Origin: Candidatus Neomarinimicrobiota bacterium
Lineage (GTDB): Bacteria; Fidelibacterota; UBA2242; B5-G15
Assembly (NCBI GenBank): GCA_017656425.1
Contig: JACDNV010000020.1
Coordinates: 1 to 37,199, forward strand
Length of the DNA stretch: 37,199 nucleotides
Direction of reading: 5' to 3'
Under the pieces are notes generated by a model. The model worked only from the letters and a program-made list of their open reading frames with translations, had not been told where the DNA came from and did no database searches. Numbering within the stretch: position 1 is the first letter of the stretch; each line of letters begins with the position of its first letter. Made by a program: the position numbers and the translations under genes. Shown here piece after piece: positions 8,649 to 17,431 of the stretch.

Positions 8649-9659
8649 TTATTCTTTACGTAACGAATGTCTTTCCTCAACTGGATCGCGAGTCATCAGC
8701 TCAAGCAAAGCCTTTTTGGGATTTTTTCCCTCAAAAAGTACTCTATAAACTTGTTCTGAAATAGGCATCTCTACTTTATATTTTTCAGCCATCTGTTTTA
8801 CTGTATGGCATGTTCTTACTCCTTCAGCTACCATGGTCATTCCCTTAAGTATGTCTTTCAATTTTCTTCCCTTTCCAATCTCTTCTCCTACATATCTGTT
8901 TCGACTATATTTACTGTTACAAGTTACAATCAAATCACCTATACCACTTAATCCTGCGAAAGTTTCCTCTTTCGCTCCTAATCGGACCCCCATTCTTGTC
9001 ATTTCAAAAAGACCCCTTGTTACCAAGGCTGCCTTTGAGTTATCACCTAGGGAAAGACCATCGCAAATACCAGCGGCAATAGCTATTACATTCTTAATAG
9101 CACCCCCAATCTCTACTCCTATGATATCTGAAGATCTGTATATCCTGAAATATTCTGAGATGAATCGCTCTTGTATGAACTTTGCTGTGTCTATATTTTT
9201 AGATGCAGAGACAACACATGTGGGAATTTCTCGGGCAACCTCTTCAGCATGACTGGGACCATGGAGTGTTACAATCATGTCTGATGGATGATCCAATACC
9301 TGCTCGATTACCTCACTCATTCTTAATAAAGTGTCTTCTTCTATACCCTTAGATAAGTTAACTATTATTACATTTTTATCAACCTTTCCTTTTATATTCT
9401 TTATTGTATCTCTTACAGTATGACTGGGTACTGCAACCACTATGACTTCTGCTTTTTCTACAGCCTTATCGATATTATTCGTTACATGAATTCGTAATGG
9501 TATTGGAATTCCTTCAAGAAGTGGATTCCTTCTTGTTTTTTTAATGATTGATACATTTTCAGGATAATACTCCCAGAGATGTACGTTATATTTTAATTTA
9601 TATAGATGAATGGAAAAGGCTGTACCCCAACTCCCAGCACCTAAAACTGCGATATTCAT
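8649..9659 (-). CDS. gpsA: Glycerol-3-phosphate dehydrogenase [NAD(P)+]
   Basis: A 336-residue cytoplasmic enzyme that reduces dihydroxyacetone phosphate to sn-glycerol-3-phosphate for phospholipid synthesis. The Rossmann motif GAGSWGTAF is at residues 7-15. The segment NLSKGIE and the substrate-binding GGAIKNVIAIAAGICDGL, with the catalytic Lys in GAIKN, are intact, as are GLSGIGDLIVTC and EGVRT. Length is normal. The ATG is preceded by AGAGGA at eight bases. It lies ten bases after purM and two before the M30-like protease, so it probably sits in one transcript with purM and the acyl-CoA ligase, giving a lipid-related context. Confidence 0.96.
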   Translation of the reverse strand: MNIAVLGAGSWGTAFSIHLYKLKYNVHLWEYYPENVSIIKKTRRNPLLEGIPIPLRIHVTNNIDKAVEKAEVIVVAVPSHTVRDTIKNIKGKVDKNVIIVNLSKGIEEDTLLRMSEVIEQVLDHPSDMIVTLHGPSHAEEVAREIPTCVVSASKNIDTAKFIQERFISEYFRIYRSSDIIGVEIGGAIKNVIAIAAGICDGLSLGDNSKAALVTRGLFEMTRMGVRLGAKEETFAGLSGIGDLIVTCNSKYSRNRYVGEEIGKGRKLKDILKGMTMVAEGVRTCHTVKQMAEKYKVEMPISEQVYRVLFEGKNPKKALLELMTRDPVEERHSLRKE

Positions 9660-9671
9660 TGAAAATATCCT

Positions 9672-10661
9672 CTATATTATTTCACCAACTATTAAAGCTT
9701 TTTCACCAATAGCTTTGAGGTAACCTAATAATTCATCCATATGGTTTCTATCATATATCAGAATCATTCCAATACCAAGATTAAATACATTCCTCATCTC
9801 TTCTTCTGATATCCCACCTACAGATTGAATCAGTTTAAAAATGGTGGGCCATTCCCATTCATCCCATTTTACTTTCAGCTCCCGACCTTCAGGTATTATT
9901 CTTTTAGTATTCCCCAAAATACCTCCGCCAGTAATATGACTTATTCCGTGTAGACTGGGTCTCTTTAAAATTTCTTTTAATACTTTATAATACGATCGAT
10001 GGATTTTTAATAGTTCTTCGCCGAGAGTAGACCCAAGTTCATCAATATACTGGTTTAATTTAAATTTTTTTAATAAAACTTTTCTTGCCAGAGTGTAACC
10101 ATTTGTATGCAGCCCATTTGACGGTAGTCCAACCAGTATATCTCCTCTTTTGACTTTATTTATTATTATGTCACTTTTCTCTACAATACCAACAATAGTT
10201 CCAACAATGTCAAATTTTCCGTAATCATATACATCTGGCATCTCTGCCATTTCGCCGCCGATCAGCGAACATTCATTCTCTCTACACGCTTCAGCCATTC
10301 CCGATATTATAGATTCAATGTTTTCTGATTTTAATTTTCCAATCCCAATATAATCCAAGAAGAACAAGGGTTCTGCCCCGGATGTCAGTATATCATTAAC
10401 ACAATGATTCACAATATCCTTTCCAATACTATCAAATTTCCCCATTTCACAAGCTACCAATACTTTTGTTCCTACACCATCGGTACTCGAAACCAGAACG
10501 GGTTCGCTGTATTTATTTAAATCAATCTTATAGAATCCCCCAAATAATCCTATATTGGATAAAACATTTTCGTTAAATGTACTCTTTACAATATTTTTTA
10601 TCTTTTGAACTGCCCTATTTCCTTCTTCAATGTCTACGCCAGATTCCTTATACGATTTCAT
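9672..10661 (-). CDS. purM: Phosphoribosylformylglycinamidine cyclo-ligase (AIR synthetase)
   Basis: A 329-residue PurM enzyme for the fifth step of purine synthesis, the ATP-dependent closure of FGAM to aminoimidazole ribonucleotide. Seen are the N-terminal YKESGVDIEEGN, the loop STDGVGTKV, CVNDILTSGAEPLFFLDYIG, the GGEMAEMPD segment, LPSNGLHTNGYTLAR and HITGGGILGN. All are complete and the length is normal. It starts 12 bases after the acyl-CoA ligase stop and is followed closely by gpsA. No other purine gene lies in the window. Confidence 0.97.
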   Translation of the reverse strand: MKSYKESGVDIEEGNRAVQKIKNIVKSTFNENVLSNIGLFGGFYKIDLNKYSEPVLVSSTDGVGTKVLVACEMGKFDSIGKDIVNHCVNDILTSGAEPLFFLDYIGIGKLKSENIESIISGMAEACRENECSLIGGEMAEMPDVYDYGKFDIVGTIVGIVEKSDIIINKVKRGDILVGLPSNGLHTNGYTLARKVLLKKFKLNQYIDELGSTLGEELLKIHRSYYKVLKEILKRPSLHGISHITGGGILGNTKRIIPEGRELKVKWDEWEWPTIFKLIQSVGGISEEEMRNVFNLGIGMILIYDRNHMDELLGYLKAIGEKALIVGEII

Positions 10662-10673
10662 AAAAACTAACTA

Positions 10674-12482
10674 CTATTCTCTGTATATTTCATCAATTAT
10701 ATTTTTATATTTCTCTTCAACAATTTTTCTTCTTATTTTCAATGATGGTGTTAACTCTCCTTCTTCAATTGTAAACTCCTTTGATAGTAACCTAAATTTC
10801 TTTACTTTTTCAAACTGTGCAAAACCTTCCATGGATTCCTCTATTACTCTTTCATAAAGTTCCTGAACCTCTTTTAAATTTATCAAATCTTCTCTTGATT
10901 TCCACGCTAATCCTTTTTCTTCAGCCCATCTTTCAAGATTTACAAATTCTGGAACAATCAAAGCAGATACAAATCTTCTTTTATCACCTATTATAAGAAC
11001 CTGTTCAATCCATTTAGATGAAGCAAGGGCGTTCTCCATTGGTTGAGGGGCAACATTTTTACCTCCCGAGGTCACAATTATATTCTTCTTTCTGTCTGTA
11101 ATAATTAGATATCCAAATTTATCTAAAATACCGATGTCACCGGTGCGTAGCCACCCTTCTTCATCAATTACTTCTCTTGTGGCTTCTTCGTTTTTATAGT
11201 AACCCAGCATTACATTTTTTCCCCTTACCAGTATCTCGCCATCTTCAGCAATTTTTACTTCAACATTTGGTAAAGGAGGTCCAACAGTTCCAATTCTATT
11301 TTGCTCTAAAGGGTTCACAGAGACGACAGGTGAGGTTTCTGTAAGACCATAACCTTCAAGAATTTTTATATTAGCAGCGTTAAAAAATTCTCCTATTTCC
11401 TTCGGCATAGGTGCTCCGCCAGATACTGCAAACCTTAATCTACCGCCTACTCTCTCTTTTAATTTTGAAAGTACGATCTTTTTCAGAATAGAATAAGAGA
11501 TAGTTGTAAAAATATCGGGGTTCTTGCCTTCTGCCTTTTTCTTACAAACTTTTTTACCTTTTGAAATTGATGTCCAAAATAGCTTTTGCTTTATTTTTGA
11601 AAATTTAGATACATTCTCTATAACCCGTGCATAAACCTTTTCAAAAAGTCTTGGCACGGTAGTCATCACTGTTGGCCTCGCTTCCAGTAGATTTTCCGCA
11701 ACTTTTTCTATAGATTCCGCATAGAAAACCTCCGCTCCGATTGAAAAAGTTAAGTAATGACCGGCCATGCGCTCAAAACTATGACTTAAGGGAAGAAAAG
11801 ATAAAAATACATCTTTGTGATCAACCTCAAGGACATGTAAACTACCATAAATATTTGATGTAAGATTTTCGTGAGTTAGCATAACACCTTTTGGTTCACC
11901 TGTAGTACCCGAAGTATAAATCAAAGTGAGTAGATCGTCTTTTGCTGTATTCGTTATAAATTTCTCAAAAAAACCGGGATGTTCTTTAATATATTCATCT
12001 CCCAATTTCATCAGACAATCGAGAGATATAAATTTTTCATTATCTATATAAGTATTATCCATTACTATGACTTTTTCGATTTTAGGTAAATCATCGATAA
12101 TAGAGACTACCTTTTCCGATTGTTCTCTATCACCGGCAAAGATGAATCTTGATTCAGAATGTTGAATTATCCACTTTGCTTGCTTAGCTGTAAGGGTAGG
12201 ATAAATTGTAACTGTTGCTCCGCCACTAATAATAATTCCATAATCACACATTGCCCAGTATGGACTATTTTGCGCAATAATACCTACTTTATCTCCTTTA
12301 TCAAGTCCGATTTTCCTCAGTCCCCCAGAAATCTTTTCTACAGTTGATCTTACTTCTCCAAATGTCAGGCTCTTTATTATACCATTTTCTTTGAAACGAT
12401 AAGCGACTTTATCCCGGAATTTTTTTGTAGAAGTATCAAACATTTCAGCTATTGTATTATGAAAGACGAGATTTCTACTCAT
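10674..12482 (-). CDS. Long-chain fatty acid--CoA ligase (AMP-forming)
   Basis: A 602-residue ANL-superfamily adenylating enzyme of the FadD15-like long-chain acyl-CoA synthetase type. Visible motifs are the P-loop YTSGTTGEPKGVMLTH, the acyl-pocket segment SFLPLSHSFER, GYGLTETSPVVS, and the C-terminal hinge region GWLRTGDIG then ITDRKKNIIVTSGGKNVAPQP, with the Lys that supports adenylation. It activates fatty acids to acyl-CoA for lipid synthesis or breakdown, probably at the inner membrane face. It is the first gene of the ligase-purM-gpsA group, with a tRNA gene on the other strand upstream. The exact chain-length preference cannot be read from the sequence. Confidence 0.93.
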   Translation of the reverse strand: MSRNLVFHNTIAEMFDTSTKKFRDKVAYRFKENGIIKSLTFGEVRSTVEKISGGLRKIGLDKGDKVGIIAQNSPYWAMCDYGIIISGGATVTIYPTLTAKQAKWIIQHSESRFIFAGDREQSEKVVSIIDDLPKIEKVIVMDNTYIDNEKFISLDCLMKLGDEYIKEHPGFFEKFITNTAKDDLLTLIYTSGTTGEPKGVMLTHENLTSNIYGSLHVLEVDHKDVFLSFLPLSHSFERMAGHYLTFSIGAEVFYAESIEKVAENLLEARPTVMTTVPRLFEKVYARVIENVSKFSKIKQKLFWTSISKGKKVCKKKAEGKNPDIFTTISYSILKKIVLSKLKERVGGRLRFAVSGGAPMPKEIGEFFNAANIKILEGYGLTETSPVVSVNPLEQNRIGTVGPPLPNVEVKIAEDGEILVRGKNVMLGYYKNEEATREVIDEEGWLRTGDIGILDKFGYLIITDRKKNIIVTSGGKNVAPQPMENALASSKWIEQVLIIGDKRRFVSALIVPEFVNLERWAEEKGLAWKSREDLINLKEVQELYERVIEESMEGFAQFEKVKKFRLLSKEFTIEEGELTPSLKIRRKIVEEKYKNIIDEIYRE

Positions 12483-12544
12483 TAATCACCTATTAGTTTT
12501 TTCTTGATTTTAAAGAATAAATATTTAAAAATATACCGCTATTT

Positions 12545-12628
12545 GCCGAGGTGGTGGAATTGGTAGACGCAGCGGACTCAAAATCCGCCGAGCTTATGCT
12601 CGTGAGGGTTCGAATCCCTCCCTCGGCA
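12545..12628 (+). tRNA. tRNA-Leu (anticodon CAA)
   Basis: A complete 84-base class II tRNA. The acceptor stem GCCGAGG (12545-12551) pairs with CCTCGGC (12621-12627), followed by discriminator A. The anticodon stem GCGGA/TCCGC encloses the loop CTCAAAA, giving anticodon CAA at 12579-12581, which reads UUG. A long variable arm and a T-arm with GGTTCGAATCC are present. The 3' CCA is not encoded. It lies between two minus-strand genes and is itself on the plus strand. Confidence 0.97.
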
Positions 12629-12682
12629 CTTAATTTAAATAAAGCACTAGCCCCAAACTTGATTTGCCTTATCAAAGATTTG

Positions 12683-13963
12683 TTAACTTCCTCTGATATT
12701 TTTTAATACTTGAAGTGCCTTTTGCCTTTCTTCTTTAGCTACCGGATAATTCTTTATAACTTTTTCAAGCTGTTCTACAGCTTTCTTTTTATTCCCCATT
12801 TTTAAATAACAGAGACCCATTCTATACCTAGCATATGCGGACTTATTTCCATCGCCAAGATTAAAAACTTTAGAATACGCATCTAATGCATTATTGTATT
12901 CTCCCATGAAATAGTATGCTTCTCCAATCCACCATTGAGCATTATCCGCTAAATTATGTTGTGGATTATACTTAACAATATTATAAAATGTACTTATCGC
13001 ATCTCGATAATTTTTACTCTCAATCAAAGAAATACCCTTTTTGTAAAGTCCTTCTATATTTTGTATTGATGAAGGTTTTGGTCTTATCTCTGTCACCTTT
13101 ATCTCTTTAACAGGAATTCTCTTATTCTCACTCAACTCTGCATATAACTTTCCAAGTGTTGCCTTATCATACGTTAATTCTACCGATACCCTTCTATTTA
13201 GAAAATCCTTAGCTTTATCTTTAGAGGTAACCATAGGATTATCATTACCGACAGAAATTATCTCGATCCTGTTCGACATTACTTCCTTTTCATTATCATC
13301 AAACATTTCAAGTATCAATTTCCCGATTGTCTTCGCTCTTTCAAATCCCAGTTTCCTATTTTTTAACTCTACACCTGAGTTTCCAGTATGCCCAAATAAC
13401 CTAACCTTAACATCTTTATCAGTCCTTAGCGCTTTTACAATTTTAGCAATCGTCATAATATAGTTACTATTAAATGTCATACTCGGCATTTTATATTCAC
13501 CCTGTTCGAAATAAATATCTTCAAATGTAGTGCTCAATAAAGCTAAAGTCATCTCATTTATCTTACTATGGTGTATTATCCCCTTTTTTTCATCATCAGT
13601 TACCACAGCAGATTCTTTTTTTTCTTTTACAATAGGTTTTTGAACAGTTGAAAGTTTAGTAGCGATTGTGTCTTTTTTTACAATTTCAGCTTTGACTTTT
13701 TGTTCAAAGGGTTTGGCAGTTATTGTATCTTCTTTTATCTTTTCAACTGGTTTTTTAGACTCAATTTCAAAGGTCTGTACCTTTTTTTGCTCAGTGACTG
13801 TAACTGGTTGTGTAACTATCTTTGGCTCAACCTTTTTTATTGTATCTGGTTTTAATAGACTTTCCTCGGTTACCGATTCTCTTTCTATTGATTTCTTACC
13901 ACTCCCACAATTGACAATTAATGTAATGGCAATAAAAAAAATAAAAGGAAGTTTTTTCTTCAT
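12683..13963 (-). CDS. OmpA-family lipoprotein with C-terminal TPR repeats
   Basis: A 426-residue exported lipoprotein. The signal peptide ends in LIVNC, making Cys19 the likely lipidated residue. A Lys/Thr/Val-rich, low-complexity stalk (about 25-125) leads to an OmpA/MotB-like peptidoglycan-binding domain (about 140-275; key segments LFGHTGNSG and NRRVSVEL). The last 120 residues hold three TPR-like repeats (YKKGISLIESKNYRDAISTF, then WWIGEAYYFMGEYNNALDAY, then YRMGLCYLKMGNKKKAVEQL), the type seen in CpoB/YbgF. This joins features of Pal and CpoB, two partners of the Tol-Pal envelope system, in one chain. It probably tethers the outer membrane to the cell wall. The ATG has a GAGGGG site. 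A terminator separates it from the upstream gene. Confidence 0.87.
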   Translation of the reverse strand: MKKKLPFIFFIAITLIVNCGSGKKSIERESVTEESLLKPDTIKKVEPKIVTQPVTVTEQKKVQTFEIESKKPVEKIKEDTITAKPFEQKVKAEIVKKDTIATKLSTVQKPIVKEKKESAVVTDDEKKGIIHHSKINEMTLALLSTTFEDIYFEQGEYKMPSMTFNSNYIMTIAKIVKALRTDKDVKVRLFGHTGNSGVELKNRKLGFERAKTIGKLILEMFDDNEKEVMSNRIEIISVGNDNPMVTSKDKAKDFLNRRVSVELTYDKATLGKLYAELSENKRIPVKEIKVTEIRPKPSSIQNIEGLYKKGISLIESKNYRDAISTFYNIVKYNPQHNLADNAQWWIGEAYYFMGEYNNALDAYSKVFNLGDGNKSAYARYRMGLCYLKMGNKKKAVEQLEKVIKNYPVAKEERQKALQVLKNIRGS

Positions 13964-13987
13964 AATCCCCTCACTTTAAAAAAATAA

Positions 13988-14020
13988 ACACCCGACAATA
14001 TCTAATATCTTGTCGGATGT
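13988..14020 (-). terminator. Rho-independent terminator
   Basis: An inverted repeat ACACCCGACAA (13988-13998) and TTGTCGGATGT (14010-14020), eleven base pairs with one mismatch, has an 11-base loop. On the minus strand it is followed by TTTATTTTTTT, and on the plus strand by TTTTT, so it could work both ways. It ends the coiled-coil membrane protein transcript before the OmpA-TPR gene. Confidence 0.8.
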
Positions 14021-14057
14021 TTTTATAATAATAATCATGTTTTTGATAAAAATCTAA

Positions 14058-14561
14058 CTACTTTTTCTTTGGGAAAACTTTTTTTTCAACAGTTTTTAGC
14101 CTTTCATCAAGATCTTTTAAATTTCTTTTCAATCTAATAGTTGCAGTTTGTAGATCAGTGGTGGATCTTGTCATTTGCCTCTGGAAGCTAGCTAAACGCT
14201 CATCAACTGCATCAATACTATTTTTAAGATTTTGAAGTTGATTGTTAGTTTCAATTTTAAAATCACTGAGTAGTAAACCTACAGAGTCAATACGAGATAT
14301 TAGTTTCGCCTCTTTTTCATATAACATCAACTTGAGGTCCTTTAGGTCTCTCTGAAACTGCTGTATGTGTTTGCCACGCCCTATAAATTGTAATTCAAGA
14401 TCTTTTAACCGAAATGAAAAATCATCATATTGAGAAGTTATAAGAGAATCTTGCCTGTTCAGATAATCCATTTTGTTATTGAGTTTGCCTACAAGAAACG
14501 AAAAATAGATTGCCACTATAACCAATATTACAATTACGATAGTTTTGATAATCTCTTTCAT
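14058..14561 (-). CDS. Membrane-anchored coiled-coil protein, unknown function
   Basis: I place the start at the ATG at 14561, which has AGGAG seven bases upstream; a TTG at 14591 in the same frame would add ten residues but lacks such a site. The 167-residue product has a membrane helix near its N-terminus (about 5-27) followed by a long alpha-helical, heptad-like coiled coil to the end (for example FQRQMTRSTTDLQTATIRL) and a lysine-rich tail. It is therefore a cell-surface or periplasmic coiled coil held to the inner membrane, or a cytoplasmic one, depending on topology. No catalytic motif and no named family are recognised. The gene is followed by a terminator, so it is transcribed separately from the OmpA-TPR gene. 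Confidence 0.75.
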   Translation of the reverse strand: MKEIIKTIVIVILVIVAIYFSFLVGKLNNKMDYLNRQDSLITSQYDDFSFRLKDLELQFIGRGKHIQQFQRDLKDLKLMLYEKEAKLISRIDSVGLLLSDFKIETNNQLQNLKNSIDAVDERLASFQRQMTRSTTDLQTATIRLKRNLKDLDERLKTVEKKVFPKKK

Positions 14562-14697
14562 CAACCTACTCCTAATTTTTACTGTTTTCAACTCTCATTT
14601 CATATTAATCCAAGCTAATCACTAAACATAAATCAAATAAATTCAAATTGTGTTCAATTTAATTATTAAACCTAAAAAATACAAAGTCAATTTTAAA

Positions 14698-14883
14698 TCA
14701 CCACTTCTCTCTTTTAAAATCCTCCCACCGGTCTATTTCCCTAATTATCATTCTACATACACTACGAACTCTTGGATTCAGTTTAATTTCAACTACATCC
14801 GTATCTTTCGTTAATTTTTCTAATACATATCTAAATTCTTCAAGTTCTTCTTTGTCCATTTCAATACTTAATCTCGTTAACAT
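14698..14883 (-). CDS. Small helical protein, 61 aa, unknown function
   Basis: The ATG has a good ribosome binding site (GAGGGAG). The protein is charged and looks alpha-helical, with KEELEEFRYVLEKL and a C-terminal IIREIDRWEDFKREKW. There is no membrane segment, no cysteine motif and no family that I recognise. It lies 25 bases downstream of the AmrS-type gene and is probably translated from the same transcript. Confidence 0.6.
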   Translation of the reverse strand: MLTRLSIEMDKEELEEFRYVLEKLTKDTDVVEIKLNPRVRSVCRMIIREIDRWEDFKREKW

Positions 14884-14908
14884 AATACTCCCTCAGTTCT
14901 TAAAATAT

Positions 14909-15928
14909 TTAATATATAACATCAATTTTTTCACCACATTCGGGACATAAACCCCCTTTAATTTTATTTCTTATTACATCAAAGTAACTGCGCTCTATTA
15001 ATAATTCTCCGCAATTTGGACAATAGGTATTACCTTCAGCAGTAGTTAATACATTACCCTCATATACATACTTAACACCCATTTTTAATGCAATATCTCT
15101 TGCCCTATCAAGGTTATCTTTTGATGTTCTTGGTCTGTTTGTCATTTTATAGGTTGGATGGAAAGCAGAAAAATGAAGTGGAATATAGTCTCCAAGGTTA
15201 TCTAGTATCCAGCTAACAAGTCCTGCAATATTATCATCACTATCATTTAATCCAGGGATTATTAAATTGGTTATTTCTATCCATACTCCCATATCCTTAA
15301 GCGATTTTAAGGTATATAGAACCGGTTCTAATTCTCCTTTAACATATTTTCGATAGAATTCAGTGTCTATTGATTTCAGATCAACATTTGCTGCATCTAT
15401 AAATTTATAGAGCTCTCTGATGGCTTCATGACTTATGTATCCGTTTGTAACCATTACATTTTTTAGCCCCCTACTCCTTGCTAAATTTGATATATCAATC
15501 ACATATTCAGCAAATACCGTTGGTTCATTATATGTATACGCGATTCCTATTGAATCATATCGCAATGCTGCCTGTATTATCTCTTCTGGTTCTATAAACG
15601 TACCTAAATTAAACTCGTTGTATTTGCCCCTTGAAATATCATAGTTCTGACAAAATAGGCATCCCAGATTACATCCATATGTTCCAATTGAAAGAATACG
15701 GGTACCAGGATAGAAATGATACAACGGTTTCTTTTCAATTGGATCCATATTTAGTGCTATTGGATGACCATATGGGAGTGAATATAGTTTGCCACCTATA
15801 TTTTTTCTTACGTTGCAATATCCGACCTTTCCATCACTGATAACACAGTAGCGAGGGCATAGTGTACATTCTACACTGTTATCTTTTTCTCTTTTATAAA
15901 ACCTTGATTCAAAAAGATTATTTTTCAT
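14909..15928 (-). CDS. amrS: AmmeMemoRadiSam-system radical SAM protein (AmrS family)
   Basis: A 339-residue radical SAM protein related to pyruvate formate-lyase activating enzymes. The [4Fe-4S] motif is CNLGCLFC in GTYGCNLGCLFCQNYDIS; an N-terminal cysteine-rich segment (CTLCPRYCVISDGKVGYC) and a C-terminal zinc-ribbon-like region (CPNCGELL and CPECGEKI) frame it. The core segments YTYNEPTVFAEY, VMVTNGYISHEA and IPLHFSAFHPTYKM are typical of AmrS. The family works with AmmeMemo proteins in an unresolved radical modification; those partners are not in this window. The ATG has AAGGA upstream. The small 61-aa gene follows directly. Confidence 0.88.
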   Translation of the reverse strand: MKNNLFESRFYKREKDNSVECTLCPRYCVISDGKVGYCNVRKNIGGKLYSLPYGHPIALNMDPIEKKPLYHFYPGTRILSIGTYGCNLGCLFCQNYDISRGKYNEFNLGTFIEPEEIIQAALRYDSIGIAYTYNEPTVFAEYVIDISNLARSRGLKNVMVTNGYISHEAIRELYKFIDAANVDLKSIDTEFYRKYVKGELEPVLYTLKSLKDMGVWIEITNLIIPGLNDSDDNIAGLVSWILDNLGDYIPLHFSAFHPTYKMTNRPRTSKDNLDRARDIALKMGVKYVYEGNVLTTAEGNTYCPNCGELLIERSYFDVIRNKIKGGLCPECGEKIDVIY

Positions 15929-15972
15929 TATAGTAAAAATCCTTTTTGTAACATTTTCTTTGTAATTACTGA

Positions 15973-16116
15973 TTATACATGAAAATACAGATACAGACTT
16001 TCATCACCTTCGTTTACAAACTGGTGAAACTCATACTGCTCTATGAAAATCACCATTCTATTACAGATTGAAATCATCTCTTTCACTATTTTCGATGCTC
16101 CTCTAAATATTACCAC
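15973..16116 (-). CDS. Possible small protein or gene remnant, 47 aa
   Basis: Between the AmrS-type and HemW genes the minus strand has a reading frame whose composition looks protein-like (VIFRGASKIVKEMISIC, then HQFVNEGDESLYLYFHV). The open frame extends a little upstream of the GTG at 16116 but has a TAA there, no ATG and no clear ribosome binding site. It may be a short real gene with an unusual start, a remnant of a longer gene, or chance. I recognise no family. Confidence 0.25.
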   Translation of the reverse strand: MVIFRGASKIVKEMISICNRMVIFIEQYEFHQFVNEGDESLYLYFHV

Positions 16117-16216
16117 TTCATGCTCAAAAAACTGACAAACTTTTGCTTTTTAACCTTTTTAATTCAATTATCATCAAAGACAAATTCTTTAACTTTAACT
16201 AACTGTTTAATGACCA

Positions 16217-17431
16217 TTAAGATAATTCCGAAATTCCGATTTCTTCATAAAACTCATCAATAATATAAAAAATATCTGCAATAATAGAATTTAAAATAAA
16301 CCAACCTTTAACATTTATTTTAAAATTTTCTCCATCTAATATAATGTACTTCCTGTATTTAGAGCTTACATCATGGATAATTTTATCTATTATATCTTCT
16401 CTATTCTTAACTATTTCTTTTAAAGAGGACAATTTTAAACCATCCTTTAATCTCAGCTTTAACATCACCATCTCTTTTATTTTATCTTTTTCACCAATGC
16501 AATATTCATTTTCTATCGGAAGCCTATTTTTATCAATCATTTTCATATATTTTCTAATATCAGTCAGATTGCTCCACCTACGATTTTTAAAGAATGAATG
16601 GGCAGACGGACCAAAACCTATATAATACCCCCTGTTCCAGTAATTTAAATTATGCAGGCATTGATATCCAGGCTTTGAAAAGTTTGATATTTCATAATGC
16701 TCATAACCGTTCTCTGTCAGAATATTGTGGGCATATTCATACATTTTAAATTCAATCTCTTCACTAACATGTTTAATAATGCCCGTTTTACTCATTCTCA
16801 TTAATTCCGTATTTTCTTCATAAATTAAGTTATATAATGAAATATGCTCGGGCTTTATTATAAGGATTTCTTTAATATCCCGCTTAAAATCTTCAAGACT
16901 TTGACCTGAAATACCAAAAATCAAATCAACGTTTATATTCCCAAATCCCAAATCTCTTGCTTTATTCAGTGCTATTATGTTATCTCTTGATCTATTGCGC
17001 CTTTTTAAAAACTTAAGGAGTTCATCATTAAAAGACTGGAAACCGAAGCTAAGCCTATTAATTCCAAATTCTCTATATTTTCTTAATAATTCAGAATCAA
17101 TATCTACAGGATTCAATTCAATACTTATCTCAGAATTTACATTAAGCCCAAATTCGTTATATAAAACATGAAATATTTGTTCTAATTCACTAAGTGTCAA
17201 TAAATTTGGACTACCACCACCGATATATAAAGTAATCGTTTTAGAGAAATTAGAAATATATCTTCTAAATAAACTAAACTCTCTTATTAGATATTTTGTA
17301 TACTTCGATCTAATTGCTTCAAATTTATTAATCGGGACGGAGTAAAAATCACAGTATATACATTTGGAGACACAAAAGGGAAAATGGATATATATCCCCA
17401 CTGTATTATTGTCATGAAATAATTTTACCAA
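16217..17431 (-). CDS. hemW: HemW-like radical SAM protein (heme chaperone family)
   Basis: A 404-residue HemN/HemW-type radical SAM protein. The iron-sulfur motif is C20-x3-C24-x2-C27 in FPFCVSKCIYCDFYS. LYIGGGSPNLL, LSFGFQSFND, VDLIFGISGQSLEDF and the HYEISNFSKPGYQCLHNLNYW segment follow. HemW binds heme and delivers it to respiratory proteins; the related coproporphyrinogen oxidase HemN starts differently. The start is a TTG at 17431 that overlaps lepB by 20 bases; a GTG eleven codons later (VGIYIHFPFC) is an alternative without a binding site. Translation is probably coupled to lepB. Confidence 0.88.
   Translation of the reverse strand: MVKLFHDNNTVGIYIHFPFCVSKCIYCDFYSVPINKFEAIRSKYTKYLIREFSLFRRYISNFSKTITLYIGGGSPNLLTLSELEQIFHVLYNEFGLNVNSEISIELNPVDIDSELLRKYREFGINRLSFGFQSFNDELLKFLKRRNRSRDNIIALNKARDLGFGNINVDLIFGISGQSLEDFKRDIKEILIIKPEHISLYNLIYEENTELMRMSKTGIIKHVSEEIEFKMYEYAHNILTENGYEHYEISNFSKPGYQCLHNLNYWNRGYYIGFGPSAHSFFKNRRWSNLTDIRKYMKMIDKNRLPIENEYCIGEKDKIKEMVMLKLRLKDGLKLSSLKEIVKNREDIIDKIIHDVSSKYRKYIILDGENFKINVKGWFILNSIIADIFYIIDEFYEEIGISELS

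Noticed and set aside
8833-9252. 139-residue frame on the plus strand
   Set aside because: It lies fully within gpsA on the other strand, has low-complexity Ser/Ile/Pro-rich text and no ribosome binding site.
12493-12675. 60-residue frame on the minus strand (GGIRTLTSISSADFES)
   Set aside because: It is the antisense of tRNA-Leu, a well-known source of false proteins.
13668-13979. 103-residue plus-strand frame
   Set aside because: Antisense of the low-complexity stalk of the OmpA-TPR lipoprotein.
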